Shown: positions 17,801 to 28,175 of the stretch, piece by piece
Layout: every line of letters begins with the position of its first letter
Numbering within the stretch: position 1 is the stretch's first letter
Assembly: GCA_020186115.1 (NCBI GenBank)
Contig: WSYJ01000036.1
Location: forward strand, 1,178,001 to 1,242,000
Direction: 5' to 3'
Length of the DNA stretch: 64,000 bases
Origin: Histomonas meleagridis
Lineage: Eukaryota; Parabasalia; Tritrichomonadida; Dientamoebidae
Made by a program: the position numbers and the translations under genes
Notes under the pieces: model-generated
Databases searched by the model: none
What the model saw: the letters and a program-made list of their open reading frames with translations, nothing else
Told to the model about the DNA's origin: nothing

Positions 17801-19481
17801 TTGAAGTTCTTTTACCTAATTCCATATCATAAGCAATTTTTGCTATTCGAATGGCTGATCGATAATCTCCCATACCTTCAATTAAATAACGACAATAACA
17901 TTCATATATTTTTTGTGAATTTGGATATTTTTCAATTGTATCTAAAAAGACAGAATTTGTTTCATTAGATAATACTGCTAATGATTTTAATGATGCCATT
18001 GTTACATTACTTTTAGCTTTAATTATTTCATTCCAAAATCCTCGAATTGTCGCTATAACTTCATTGGAATGTTTCTCTAATGATGCTAATTGTTTATTAC
18101 CTTCAATTGAGATTGTACTTTGTCTTAATATATGAATTCGATGTACTTGAAACAATAAATATTTTTGAAATATGTTTAAATTTGGTAAATTAGATACTAA
18201 TGATAAACAAACACTTAACATTTGTTGTTGTGATGGGAAATATGATAAAAATTGTAATATGTCTAATAATATAGCAGGATGTGAATAAAAATCTAATAAA
18301 TATCTTATAAATGAAAAATCAATGAATAATTTACAATGATATTTAATCCCAATCCTTAACATCATCTTTGCATGATCCATGTTTTTAAATGTTAATGAAT
18401 CAAAATATTTATATTTTTCTGTATCATCTTTAGGCTCTTCATTATTTAATATCTTTATAACATTATCTCTTCTTTTCTTAAATATTATTATGTTAACAAT
18501 TAATGCAATAATTATAATTCCAAATCCTATCGATGATACTATTTCACTATAATCAATAGGAAATGCATTTGTTAATTGTAATATAGAAATAATACAATTA
18601 TAAATATAATAAAAGATTAATGACGCTGAAATTATTGTATACCCATAATAATAATGTGGAAAATATAAATAATATCGATATACAACAATAAATAATAATA
18701 AAATAAATATTATAAATAAATACATTAACCAATGAGCAAATGATTCAACTGCTGTCCCTGTAATTGCTCCTAAAAATGTGATTATTGCTAAGATAACATT
18801 GGGACGCGGATCCCATCCGCCTGAAATGTTATTAACTAAAAATGGAGTTTGTGAAAACATATAAATAGAGAAAATGTGTATAGTAAAGAATGATACAAAT
18901 ATTAAAACCGATATTAGAAATAATATAATGTTCTTAATAGAGGCATCAGTTGTAATGGCTACAAATGCTTTGCCCGAATATATTGCTGTCGGACAAATTA
19001 AAATATTAATAATGACCATACAAAAAGTTTGCCAAGTTGCAACTTGAATCTTTAAAAATGTCTTCTTGGACCTGTGGTATATGATTGTAATTGTCACTAA
19101 CACAATCATTAGACCATATATGACCACAATAACTATAAATTGAGTAAGAATTTCATCAAATGATTTATAGGTCATCCCAAAGTCTGCAAACGCAAGAAAA
19201 ACAGAGGTTCGTGAATTTATGGAGCGATAAGAAACTTCTTTTGATACAAGCATTGAAGAAATAACAGATAATTGGAAAAACTGAACTATAAAATGAATGA
19301 CAACAATTATGTTTGGTATTTTGCTATGAGTAGAACATTCTTCATATAATGGATATAAAAAATCTTCAGTTGCACGATGAAGTTTCCATAGCTGCGCCTC
19401 TGTAGTACTTGCCACACTAGCTCCAGATCTCCCTGTTGTTTTTTGAGATGTAGATAAAACTGTTGTTGTCACCGAAGTCAT
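14814..19481 (-). CDS. Large multi-span membrane protein with PAS and degenerate class III nucleotide cyclase domain
   Basis: A 1555-residue protein of the trichomonad membrane adenylate/guanylate cyclase-like family. The N-terminal 350 residues contain many hydrophobic spans (such as IVVIHFIVQFFQLSVISSML and IVIVVIYGLMIVLVTITIIY). A soluble helical region (about 360-640) and further spans with large extracellular loops follow (about 650-1190). A PAS domain lies at about 1205-1320 (SIITVDPNLIIQNINPSL). The C-terminal cyclase-like domain begins at about 1370. RIGIALGQLKGNVI and RVGGDAIDMAQDVES match class III cyclases. The metal-binding positions are changed: the FxDIxGFT region reads YVELVG (Glu for Asp) and the GDxxM region reads ENSTNIIACIG (no Asp). 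It may be inactive alone or act in a heterodimer. Confidence 0.85.
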   Translation of the reverse strand: MTSVTTTVLSTSQKTTGRSGASVASTTEAQLWKLHRATEDFLYPLYEECSTHSKIPNIIVVIHFIVQFFQLSVISSMLVSKEVSYRSINSRTSVFLAFADFGMTYKSFDEILTQFIVIVVIYGLMIVLVTITIIYHRSKKTFLKIQVATWQTFCMVIINILICPTAIYSGKAFVAITTDASIKNIILFLISVLIFVSFFTIHIFSIYMFSQTPFLVNNISGGWDPRPNVILAIITFLGAITGTAVESFAHWLMYLFIIFILLLFIVVYRYYLYFPHYYYGYTIISASLIFYYIYNCIISILQLTNAFPIDYSEIVSSIGFGIIIIALIVNIIIFKKRRDNVIKILNNEEPKDDTEKYKYFDSLTFKNMDHAKMMLRIGIKYHCKLFIDFSFIRYLLDFYSHPAILLDILQFLSYFPSQQQMLSVCLSLVSNLPNLNIFQKYLLFQVHRIHILRQSTISIEGNKQLASLEKHSNEVIATIRGFWNEIIKAKSNVTMASLKSLAVLSNETNSVFLDTIEKYPNSQKIYECYCRYLIEGMGDYRSAIRIAKIAYDMELGKRTSTDHSYHLFVNLFPDYIKLGILNQRGSFIDDELDETKSEQSFNTTESDTSSSSEGFGRKYDDLIPTLFTHSKLRLLIQNSLKHYKFNSLIYSTIIAIIQFVILIALCLITIYICSYCTTPLLEFFKTNPVITNISTSIEYISIIGAVNLLNLRGYYEKEQLIKDIFPTLEEQQNLTDFSTSYFDTFVTTCTDIIKDLIYQTDTELRIIYDNSNNYIQEINVLNDYSTNEYKHLSETENFTNFPSTLRSYIHYAALILSELVSRYNDLTEIPLLMLKYIMPVFLNTPGYSSLFILLEQNLKTQIDEEGDRMIKLCTVLPIILGVIALIAFVLLGIPFYNLVKKDSNKILKIIENFKEEDIIESFQPIYLKNKGKLTLNSSHSTQEKDSNDIGLASISFLAIILLCVLFIILIISMKNIIEYLKDINSLAELNSRRLIALLSIILRSIVDKTSYSVYFPDKQDYEKYINVLISYNLEITQKVISLNDESSYYIKDECEDHTNLSYSQYLNCISINNKVNILMRAFSEFVFGNEFRTSSFSTIIYLLDLHLFNELRSFQDQIYQITYNYTKRQLNGVYGLVAGLIFVTLVLFIYEIVYIYFYSISFKFFHQMILLLPPISIVHNKLLMDNILDNNNNIETNIMTPSESILNSSNFSIITVDPNLIIQNINPSLQQLTGLLPDQILGRSLNWFIPLPTNYDPDSKQHFYSSRFYSYIEEIQVENNEIEPTIPTYCITESNSLIFIKASLIPLFDNNNKLTSITILMENMETETNQKQLIHEAKERNKQLINALIPKQLLDNNNNYQQQQNNVKNLMINNDSAVVIYVELVGTENNVFSMLPKNLISSLSLIYDAIEEIKNNYPSIQIIRENSTNIIACIGLLDNNEEQNLKENVKHVVFFCEDLIEHFENPSSTVNLSIQPRIGIALGQLKGNVIIENEIPLFRVGGDAIDMAQDVESEAPLGMIVVTEDVKDLLNHNEFKITEGYRKDLFNIESYRNKK

Positions 19482-19929
19482 CCCTGTTCGGAAGGATTTT
19501 ATAATAACGGCTCATTATCAAAAGTTGGCACAACGTTCAGAATTTACAGTGGTTGATTTCATAAAGCTCTGAAAAAAATGAAAGAGGATGATATACTTTT
19601 CATAAAATTTGTCAATTAAAATTATTGGTAAATCAGAGAGCAATAGACCTTCCTATATTGTATGGCTCGAATACCTTCCTTTAAAGGAATATTTTAGCAA
19701 ATTTGTTTGCTTTTTTTCCAGCTGATTATTGAGTTATGGAACCTTTGGTTGTTTGCATTGAAAGAATTGAATGTATCGGGATTTTATATTGTTTCAAAAA
19801 TCTGGGCTTTTCATATCGTTTTGTTCTTTCAAAAAGTTATTTTACAACAACTCAATTTGGCTCAGCCAACGTAAAAGCCAATATTGGTTGGAACGTTCCA
19901 AAAAAAAATCCATTTTCTCTTTATCATTT
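19482..19929. promoter_or_regulatory. Intergenic region upstream of the cyclase-like gene
   Basis: TAACGG at 19505-19510 (CCGTTA on the coding strand) lies about 25 bases upstream of the cyclase-like gene's ATG and matches the element before other genes. Open frames around 19736-20016 on the plus strand are composed of A/T-rich translation and overlap the eIF6 3' end. I do not consider them genes. Confidence 0.35.
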
Positions 19930-20667
19930 TTAAAGAAGCGAAACGAAGCTATCATCGATATTAACGAGATCTGTATTTTCATGGTACGAATCATCGATTT
20001 TAAATATTCGTGTTAAATTTGCAATTTCTAAGGCGGTGCAATCGTAACCACAAAACAAAGCAAAATCATTAACACAAACACCAGCACTAATGTATTGGAT
20101 TCCGCGATTTACAGTGGCAGCTTCAACTGTTATATCGAGCATTTTCGAAAGAGATTCAATTTCTTCTGGTGTTGCCTTTGGTGTAACAATGCATCCTTTG
20201 TTAGTCATAACAGAATAACTTCCAACGAGTGACTCTTCAGCAATTTTAGTTTTAATGACTTCGACTCCAAGAACACGTTCAAGTGTTTCTAACGTATCTT
20301 CATCAAGCTCTGGATGAACAAGAGCAAAGTGATCATTACATGATATCACATTTCCAAGAGCAGAAAAGCGTTCTTCAATTTTTGCAATTTCGATTGATTC
20401 TGGAAGATTTGCTCTAATTGAATCAATTTCTATGGTTGTCGTAGTTAAAGGAACAATTAAGCCGTTTTTATTTCCGACTACAAGGCGGCCAACAATAGGT
20501 GTTCCTGCAATACTTGAATGGATTATTGGGATTTTATCTGATAGAATTGATTCAAAAGATTGAAAAAAGTTATCAGTATTTGTGGATGGAAGGATTGCAT
20601 AGCTGTTTGTAATTCTTGCGTATGCTCCAACTTCTGATGAACTTTGAAATCTGCAGCGAGAAACCAT
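19930..20667 (-). CDS. TIF6: Translation initiation factor eIF6 / ribosome anti-association factor
   Basis: A 245-residue protein with the eIF6 five-fold repeat fold. MVSRCRFQSSSEVGAYARIT, NSYAIL, then GTPIVGRLVVGNKNGLIVP, ISCNDHFALVHPELD and VLGVEV match eIF6 throughout. Length is the family norm (about 245). eIF6 binds the 60S subunit, blocks premature joining with 40S, and is needed for 60S biogenesis in the nucleolus. A GACCGTTAA element lies about 15 bases upstream of the ATG on the coding strand, and a C-terminal acidic tail (NTDLVNIDDSF) is present. No anomaly. Confidence 0.96.
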   Translation of the reverse strand: MVSRCRFQSSSEVGAYARITNSYAILPSTNTDNFFQSFESILSDKIPIIHSSIAGTPIVGRLVVGNKNGLIVPLTTTTIEIDSIRANLPESIEIAKIEERFSALGNVISCNDHFALVHPELDEDTLETLERVLGVEVIKTKIAEESLVGSYSVMTNKGCIVTPKATPEEIESLSKMLDITVEAATVNRGIQYISAGVCVNDFALFCGYDCTALEIANLTRIFKIDDSYHENTDLVNIDDSFVSLL

Positions 20668-21350
20668 TGCTTGGCCTTGATTTAACGGTCAATTCTCTTG
20701 GACTTGAGAACGTTATTTTGGTATGCACTTTTAGCCGTCTTTTGGCATATATTTTCAAACCATCTTTTAAGATAGTTTTGACTAAATGGTTTGATAATAA
20801 CATGGATAAAGTTAAAGAACATCTCAAGCCCATTACTATGTATGATGTTAATGACAAAATTTGTAATGGACAAATGGAAAACAAAGAATGTTCCAAGAAA
20901 GAAAAAATTAATACATAATAAAACACTTTTCTTTATATCAATAAAATGTTCATTAACTTATGCTAATATATAATATAGATTTGCCTTTCTGTGCATAAAT
21001 TCCCAATTATTTTCTTTAATATTTAATGCGCTATGTATTACAATGCTTGTGAATATCTAATAAACAACAATAAAATGAAATATAAGTAAAATGCTTATGA
21101 TATCAATATATAATAACTTTTTCTTTTTAAATTTCATAAGAACTGGTGTAATATCAAGCAACCACTATTTTTTCATCATAATAAATCAAATATCCGAATA
21201 ATAAATAAATTTAGTAAATATTTATCTAAAAAATGAAATAAAAATGAAGCTAAAGATTCATTATATCCAAATAAGAAACATTCATATGAATTAAATAAAA
21301 TTATATAAAAATTAAATAATTTAATTAATTTACATATAAAAAATTTATTA
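20668..21350. other. Intergenic region, eIF6 upstream and TBC gene downstream
   Basis: Contains the CCGTTAA element for eIF6 (20682-20690). A plus-strand frame from about 20750 to 20918 (ending KECSKKEKINT) is open but overlaps the eIF6 promoter and matches nothing I know. 21130-21350 is strongly A/T low-complexity and lies at the 3' end of the TBC gene. Confidence 0.4.
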
Positions 21351-22352
21351 TTATATCCAAAATCCAAGAATTCCCGTCATTGAATTCTTACAGAACGTTG
21401 GCGGTATCAATAAGTTTTCTGCTTCCTGAACAATTCTTTTCACATCCCAATTCGGGTATTCTTGAATTGCTTGCAACTGTTCGAACGGACTGCTTTTTAA
21501 TGGCACTTGGTTCAAATGCGCCGAAACAAGTGCGTTTAAAAACTCCTCAAAATTACCTCTATTCAAAATGATTGAATCCCAAATTAACAAAAACGATTTC
21601 GGATGATGATTATCGACAAAGAACACGCCACACCAATTAGAAGCAAAATCAACACTACCACAGTTTTGCTTGGCTAAGCATTGCATTATTTCGGGATTGT
21701 GGCTCCTTAGGTAGCCATCAATTTTTTGGAAATAATTCATGATGCTTGAGGCATGATTTAGATTGGAATCAATGTTGTTGACTGAAATGATCTTGCGTAA
21801 TAAGTTGATGGAAAAGGCTTCCGCTTCTAAAAGACTAAGTCCGATCTTAAGAGAAAATGCAAGAGATATACCATAGCTAATTGCAGCAAAACGATCATAA
21901 CCTTGTAGATATTGACACTGGGGCATCTCTTTGATGACAATGGTGATAACACGAATAATGCGTTTTTCGGTATATTGCGCATATTCTTTTTGTAATCCAA
22001 TGGCAATTAAAAAGTTAGTAAACCAAGTTTGTGCACGTTTGACATCAGAAACTATTTCTCTTGTAACTTTACTACTGAGGATTTCGGGAAATTCTCCATT
22101 GGGCTTTTGATAATATTCTATTTTTTGGTTATAACTTTGGATTCTGCCATAAAGCGATTTTCCCCATAATGTTTTATCCTCTGGTAATGCGCCTAATACA
22201 ATCATCCAGGCAAGATAGCGAGATTCTGGTCTCTTTTCAAGCTCTTTCTTATCAAGGAATTCAATCGATGATTTCATGTCGTAGACGTCAAAAGTAATAG
22301 AACTTAAAGCTTTATCTATAAGGTCAACAGAGAGAATGTCTTCTTTCTTCAT
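21351..22352 (-). CDS. TBC-domain protein (Rab GTPase-activating protein)
   Basis: A 333-residue protein covering little more than a TBC domain. SRYLAWMIVLGALPEDKTLW corresponds to the R..W..LLG.LP entry of the domain. IVSDVKRA keeps the catalytic Arg finger (IxxDxxR), and CQYLQGYD keeps the glutamine finger (YxQ). NHHPKSFLLIWDSIILNRG matches the late F....LR.WD.ll segment. TBC proteins stimulate GTP hydrolysis by Rabs using the dual Arg/Gln fingers, here both apparently present. The substrate Rab is unknown; the Rab at 45.7 kb is not implied. The final residues run to FWI followed by A/T-rich DNA. Confidence 0.8.
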   Translation of the reverse strand: MKKEDILSVDLIDKALSSITFDVYDMKSSIEFLDKKELEKRPESRYLAWMIVLGALPEDKTLWGKSLYGRIQSYNQKIEYYQKPNGEFPEILSSKVTREIVSDVKRAQTWFTNFLIAIGLQKEYAQYTEKRIIRVITIVIKEMPQCQYLQGYDRFAAISYGISLAFSLKIGLSLLEAEAFSINLLRKIISVNNIDSNLNHASSIMNYFQKIDGYLRSHNPEIMQCLAKQNCGSVDFASNWCGVFFVDNHHPKSFLLIWDSIILNRGNFEEFLNALVSAHLNQVPLKSSPFEQLQAIQEYPNWDVKRIVQEAENLLIPPTFCKNSMTGILGFWI

Positions 22353-22528
22353 CTACTGTCACTTTTTAGTTTCCATTTTGAAGTTCGAAACAAAACAATT
22401 TAAAAAAGAAAAATATTAATAAATGAAAATGATTTTAAATCAATTACTTTTTACACATGAAATAATTATTGACAAAAGTAAAATGAAACAATAAAATCAA
22501 TTTAATAATAAAAATAAAAATATTACAA

Positions 22529-23362
22529 TTATTGATCAATAAATCCAACTTGTGATTGACCGCTTTCAATGAGCTTTTTATATTCCGTTTGTCTAAGGTG
22601 AAGTACACACTGTCTTCGGTTCGGACTCTTTTCTAATTCATCTACATTTGCTGTTGCTAGCACGCAATTGCTGCTCAGTTGTATTCCAACTTTTCCTTCT
22701 CTGACCAAATGCGCAAGATCAAACGCATTTTCTACTGTCTGTGCAAAGCTTAATGGTGTTGTGATAACTTGTGAAATCGGAGTGTTTCCTTTTTGCTTTA
22801 ATTTGTCGCATAGCTTTCGAGCTCTTGATAAAAGTTGATTTGATCTGCGCTCATCCATTTGTTTTGCATCAACTGATTTGATCTCAGCAATGACGTCTTT
22901 TGGAGCTCGCTGTGTTTTGGCCCTTTCCTTGCGGACTTGTTCGAATTTGCCAAGACCAAATAAGAATGATGTTGCTGGTGGAACAACTTTGGATTTACGA
23001 AGAGCCCATTCACCAAGAGCTTCAAAATCAATAGATCCACCTGGAGCAGCATATTTAGTGAGTATGTTATTATTAATATTTGCAAGGTTAACTGATGTTG
23101 GACTAAGATTAACTGAGGCTGCTTGGGAAACTGCAATGCTTGTAATCGTAAGCATCGTTTCACAGTCATGTGTCATTGCAGATGGAGTTGAAACTTCTTG
23201 AAATAGTGAATCAGATTTTTCCAAAAGTTTGGTTAATTTTTTTGGTGATTGAGAAAATATTAGTTTCTCTTCCTTTCCTTTTGCCTTTAAATTTAGTTCT
23301 CTGATACTATTAATAAGTTCTGCTCTTTTTGCATTGGATTCTATAGTATGGACGTTTTTCAT
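22529..23362 (-). CDS. NSE4: SMC5/6 complex kleisin subunit NSE4
   Basis: A 277-residue protein. The C-terminal segment SFAQTVENAFDLAHLVREGK VGIQ strongly resembles the Nse4 C-terminal winged-helix domain (F..TVEN.F.LSFL+R.G+V.I). The N-terminal half (LLEKSDSLFQEVSTPSAMTH DCETMLTITSIAVSQA) matches the SMC5-neck-binding helical domain, and DFEALGEWALRKSK the conserved middle. NSE4 bridges the SMC5 and SMC6 heads in a DNA-repair and recombination complex in the nucleus. Length is a little short (yeast 402, human about 385), mostly in linkers. The last 30 residues are an ordinary polar tail. Confidence 0.75.
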   Translation of the reverse strand: MKNVHTIESNAKRAELINSIRELNLKAKGKEEKLIFSQSPKKLTKLLEKSDSLFQEVSTPSAMTHDCETMLTITSIAVSQAASVNLSPTSVNLANINNNILTKYAAPGGSIDFEALGEWALRKSKVVPPATSFLFGLGKFEQVRKERAKTQRAPKDVIAEIKSVDAKQMDERRSNQLLSRARKLCDKLKQKGNTPISQVITTPLSFAQTVENAFDLAHLVREGKVGIQLSSNCVLATANVDELEKSPNRRQCVLHLRQTEYKKLIESGQSQVGFIDQ

Positions 23363-24139
23363 TTTAAGAAATTGACTGACTTTGCTCGACCAATAGAAAT
23401 TAGAAATTATGAAAATTGGAGAATTCTCTCTGATTCAGTATATAAGTGGCACATGTTTTAGTCCCACAAGTAATGGAATCAAACTCTTTACTATTAATTA
23501 ACTATTTTTATAATTTCATATGAAGCAATAAAATTCATGTTATATGCTTAGATAAAAAAGTACTCTACATAATGTTTATGTAATAATGATGCTCATATAG
23601 CAACTTGGAATGTGGACTAAAAAATCGTTGATAAAAATAATGCATTTTTTGAATGAATTTTAAATTTCGATAGAAATATAAAATAAATTGATTTTGATGT
23701 TATTACATTAGTAACTATTACTTGGAAGCATGTGTTGATTCAGTACTTAAAATAAATAAGTTAAATCAGTAAAAAATAACAAAAGGTGCCAACATCACTT
23801 TTCTTTGTTATTTTGAGGTGAATTTTTTCTGAGTAATGAGCACTTTTTATTTGAATTTAAAAAATGAAAATATCCAAAAAAATAATGAATTGCTTCACTT
23901 GTAAAGGTGTGAAATAAGATTTATTCTATACTTATATCAAAATTTTAAAGTTATATAGAAATTCCATTGTAGAATGTTTCAATTACGCAATTTTTTTTTT
24001 TTTTTTAATTTTTCCCCAAAGTCGACGTATAACCGCTCGCTTTTTGACTGCTGAATTAATTGAAATTAAAGCCAGAAAAAGTTTGAATTAATACAATTTT
24101 TTGTGCTGACTAGAATTTTTGAAAAGAAACCGCTCTGGT
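23363..24139. other. AT-rich intergenic region
   Basis: No coding frame supported. A 14-nt T run lies at about 23993-24006. The region separates NSE4 (minus) from the broken BspA-like gene (plus). Confidence 0.5.
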
Positions 24140-27100
24140 ATGATCAAAAGCATGTTCGCTTGCACTGTGTTGTTTCAAGTTTACTCATATCTATTAAATC
24201 ACTCAAAACTTCTTACTGAAAAGATAACGCCCGAGAAACATAAGGTACTTTATCAATCATACAGATTTACCTCGAAATTTTCAAAAGCTAAACTTTCAAA
24301 TAAATTACATTTAATCACTATGAACCTAACATGGAGCTCCATTTTTATTTTTTTTAATAATTTTTACTCTTATTTAATATCCAAAAATTATTTTTTGGTT
24401 GATATTACTTCAAGTAATTTGTATTCACAATGCTTGTTGTACTTCCCAGGTACAGTAACAATGAATTTATTAATTAATAATCTTCAATTTTCTAGCTTTC
24501 TTCTCCAACAAAATGATTCATTAAAAAATAGAAAATTCTTATTTGATTTGAGAAACAATATAAAGTTAACTTTTTCTGGTTTCGATTTTGAGTTCATTCG
24601 GGTTGCTTTTGACCAATTCTTTTCTTCCTTGAATAACATTTTAATTTTGTTTTCAATTTTTAGTATGCTTTTTATCAAAATAAAAGTTTATTTAACCAAG
24701 GTTTACTATAATGATAATCAGAAAAAAGAAAAGTTTAAGTTCAAAATTATTCCTCTTATTTTTATTCTCTTTTCTATACATTCATTCGAAATATTTGATC
24801 ATGTAACGAAAACACTTACTATTACAAATTCTAGTGAATATCAAACGAAGGATGAATATCTAACCCAAGCTCAACATATTATAATTTCTGGAAGTATCGA
24901 AGAAATAGAAAATAACGCATTCTATGAATGGCCTATGAAATTGGAAAAACAGTTACTTCGATTGGAACAATAGCATTTTCTAAATGTATTTACCTTAGAA
25001 ACGTAACAATTGGAGATAATGTGATAAATATAATGCATGCTGTATTTAGGGAGTGCATTAACTTAGAAAATATAACATTTGGAAAAAGTGTAGCAAATTT
25101 AGGAAAAAATGTATTTCAATATTGTTCCTCATTAACAAGTATAATATTACCAAATTTAATTAATTCAATTTCAGATTATACATTTCATTTATGTTCAAAC
25201 ATAAAAGTAATCACAATTCCTGATTTGGTTGTTTCAATTGGGAATTATGCATTTTTAGAATGCGGTGGGTTGAATTGGATCAAATTAAACACAAATTCAG
25301 CACTCACTGTAATTGGAGTGGGTGCTTTTCGAAACTGTGTTTCATTAATATATTTTTTCGTTCCGAAAAATGTTAGTTATATTACATCATTTGCTTTTGC
25401 AGGATGTGACAATTTGCAATTTATCGAGGTATCTGTAGAAAATATTTATTTTTGTAATAGTAATAATGGAATTCTTTATAATAACAATATTACAAAAATT
25501 ATTTGTTGCCCTCCTATAATTTCATCGAATTTATTTGAAATCCCCAATTCTGTTGTCACAATTGGAAATAGTGCATTTCACCATAGTCAAATGAACAAAT
25601 TTAGTATTGGGGAAAACGTTAAAACAATTGAAGCTAATGCATTTTATCAAAGTCGGGTAAAAGAATTTAACATTGGGAAAAATGTTCAAACAATTGGCAA
25701 TTATGCATTTTATCAATGTAATTATTTGGTAAATATCACAATTCCTAATTCAGTTACTTCTATCGGATCATATATATTTTCTGGCTGTTCCAGTTTGAAA
25801 ACTGTCAACATTGAAGGAAACTTAAATATTATTGAAGATTATGCATTCGTTGACTGTTCATCATTAACAAATATCACAATCCCTGATTCAGTTACATCTA
25901 TTGAACCTTATGCTTTTGGTTCATGCAAATCACTAAAAAATATTTTAATTCCAAAGTCAGTCATAAATATTGGATCACCAGTCTTTATAGGATGTACAAA
26001 TCTCATGTTTATAGAAATATCTGAAGGAAACGATTATTATTGTCATGATAACAATGGAATTCTTTACGATAAAAGACTTACCAAAATTATTTGTTGTCCA
26101 CCAGGAATTTCATTAAATACGATTGAAATCCCTGAATCAGTTAATACAATTGGAGATTATGCGTTTTATCAATGTTTAACATTAATAAATATTTTAATTC
26201 CAGATTTAGTGACAACAATTGGAATTTATACATTTTATAAATGCTCATCATTAACAAGTATTGTAATTCCTGATATAGTTACAACTATAGGACGTTATGC
26301 ATTTTATGAATGTTTATCATTAACAAATATCTTGATTCCTGATTTAGTTACAACAATTGAGATTCATCTATTTTATGGATGCTCTCAATTAAAAACAATT
26401 ATAATTGGCGAAAGTGTATCAACAATTGAAAGTTCTTCATTTTACAACTGCAAAAATCTTACTTGTATTTATTTCAAAGGGAATAAATCCCCCACTATAT
26501 CAGCTGTTTGTTTTACTAATGTGCCAGTAAAATATGTTATAACATCATATTTATATCAGGATTCGTTATTTGGTCCTTTTTCCGTGTCTAAAGTTGCATC
26601 AGTTGAAGGATGTGATCAATATTTTCCAACATATACATTTACTATGTCAAATACTTTTTCAAAATCAAATACACTGACTCTATCAAATTCATTTTCTAAA
26701 TCTAATACATTTTCTAATTCAAATACATATACAAAATCAAATTCATTTACTAAAACGAATTCATTTACTAAATCAAATACATTTTCTAATTCAAATACAT
26801 ATACAAAATCAAATTCATTTACTAAAACTAATTCATTTTCTGATACCAATTCATTTACTAAAATTAATACATTTTCTAATTCAAATACATATACAAAATC
26901 AAATTCATTTATAACTTCAAATTTAAAATTTAATATGACATTTATTGAAACAATAGTTTTAATTCAATCAATTACAAGAACAGTTATTTCACGAACTTTC
27001 TTTTCGAACACAATAACTCTTTCTATATTTGGTTCTTCATATTCTTATATTGAAACTATATTCGTTTATTATAATTATACTATTATTGAATATTCATCAT

Positions 27101-27405
27101 ATATCTCAATTTATTCAGGTTTTTATACGATTATTAATGAAAATGAAAATAATTATAATCAAAATACGAATGATCAAATCATTCTTATTGTTTGTATTTG
27201 TGTTGCCATAATTGTGATTATTATAATACTTGTCATTATTCTTGTTCGTATTCATAATAAAAAACAAAGTAGTCATGAAAGTATGAATGAAGACAATAAT
27301 AATAATAAAGATATTACATTTAATAATTTTACTAACCTTTCAAATATTGATGAAGATCCATTTGAACAAGATTTTAAAGAAGAGAAATATTTTCAAAATA
27401 TTTAA
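24140..27405 (+). pseudogene. BspA-like leucine-rich-repeat surface protein, frameshifted
   Basis: From about 24880 the DNA encodes roughly twenty 23-residue LRR_5 repeats (pattern IGxYAFYxCxSLTNIxIPDSVTS). A Ser/Thr/Asn stalk of TFSNSNTYTKSNSF units (26630-26920), a transmembrane helix (IILIVCICVAIIVIIIILVI) and a 50-residue acidic tail ending EEKYFQNI follow. Such proteins in trichomonads are surface proteins implicated in adhesion. Two defects are visible. First, the LRR frame starting near 24928 is out of frame with the upstream frame, which ends at 24973 after the first repeat (IEEIENNAFYEW). Second, the upstream frame (from ATG 24140) begins with about 190 residues unlike any BspA start before a signal-like FKIIPLIFILFSIHS. 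It is a broken gene, or intact only if the assembly has an error here. Confidence 0.75.
26630..26920 (+). repeat. In-frame Ser/Thr/Asn stalk repeat
   Basis: A degenerate 72-nt (24-residue) repeat, itself made of 18-nt (SNxFxK-like) steps, encodes the low-complexity stalk between the LRRs and the transmembrane helix. It begins TFSKSNTLTLSNSFSKSNTF and is followed by copies of FSNSNTYTKSNSFTK at about 26709, 26781 and 26871. The hydroxyl-rich composition suits heavy glycosylation near the membrane. Confidence 0.8.
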
Positions 27406-27725
27406 ATTATATGACTAAATTTATTTATTAATAAATATTTACGAGTATATTTTTTTTTATATATAAATGATCCATTAAAATTTTTGATTTTTTACATTTT
27501 AATTCGTTTTCTGTATGCTCTTGTACTTATACATATCAAACATTTAAAAAAAATCAATTCCTGATCAAGTTTGACTCAGGAAATATTTCCAAATAACATA
27601 TAATAGAGGAAAACTTAAATGTTAATATATAAATGAAAAAACAAAAAGTTATGCAAAGAAAAAATACATGAACTTAATTAAAGAGCATATGTTAAAAGTA
27701 AGGAGTATTTTTAGTCAGATGATTT
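27406..27725. other. AT-rich intergenic region
   Basis: The 3' flanks of the convergent BspA-like and profilin-like genes. Nothing else seen. Confidence 0.5.
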
Positions 27726-28175
27726 TTAAGGAATTTGATCTTTAATTGCTTCGATTTGTTTGGCCATTTCAGGTATAATTTTAGCTGATACATTTGGAAG
27801 TTCGTAAGTAATCAAAGCGAAAAGTGGTTGTTTTCCATCTCTATTCGTTCTATATAAGCAGAATCCGTCAGTTCGGTTAGTATTTGGATCAGCTCTTCCG
27901 TACATTATTCCATCATAAAATCGATGAACATGATAGTGGACATCATTGAAAGTGATTCCTGCCTTTATTGTATCATCATAATCTTTGAAAGAGTCAAGAT
28001 AAGATTGAATTTGTTCTGAAGTTATACCTTCAACCGATGAATAAAGGATATTTTTATCCTCTGTAAAAAAGAGAGAGTTTGACCATTGCGGATTGCTTTG
28101 GGCGAGTTGAGTGCAATTTTCGTTCGACATGCAGAACAGTATGTCACTTTTGTAAATGGGCCAAACATTTTCCAC
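27726..28175 (-). CDS. Profilin-like protein, start codon uncertain
   Basis: A 149-codon frame resembling profilin: VWPIYKSDILFCMSNENCTQ LAQSNPQWSNSLFF corresponds to the N-terminal helix and TQAAI...G..WA.S..F strand. GITFNDVHYHVHRFYDGIMY then GR corresponds to G..F.G.KY.V.....d.iyG. The final IIPEMAKQIEAI matches the C-terminal helix. Profilins bind actin monomers, poly-proline and PIP2. The oddity is the start. The frame containing the N-terminal Trp has no ATG: codon one at 28175 is GTG and the first upstream stop is a TAA. The only in-frame ATG (28130) would delete helix 1. An out-of-frame ATG occurs at 28177, so a single-base frameshift or a non-AUG start is possible. Confidence 0.65.
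   Translation of the reverse strand: MENVWPIYKSDILFCMSNENCTQLAQSNPQWSNSLFFTEDKNILYSSVEGITSEQIQSYLDSFKDYDDTIKAGITFNDVHYHVHRFYDGIMYGRADPNTNRTDGFCLYRTNRDGKQPLFALITYELPNVSAKIIPEMAKQIEAIKDQIP

Noticed and set aside
20616-20926. Plus- and minus-strand frames of about 100-117 codons upstream of eIF6
   Set aside because: They overlap each other and the eIF6 5' end and promoter; neither shows a recognisable domain.
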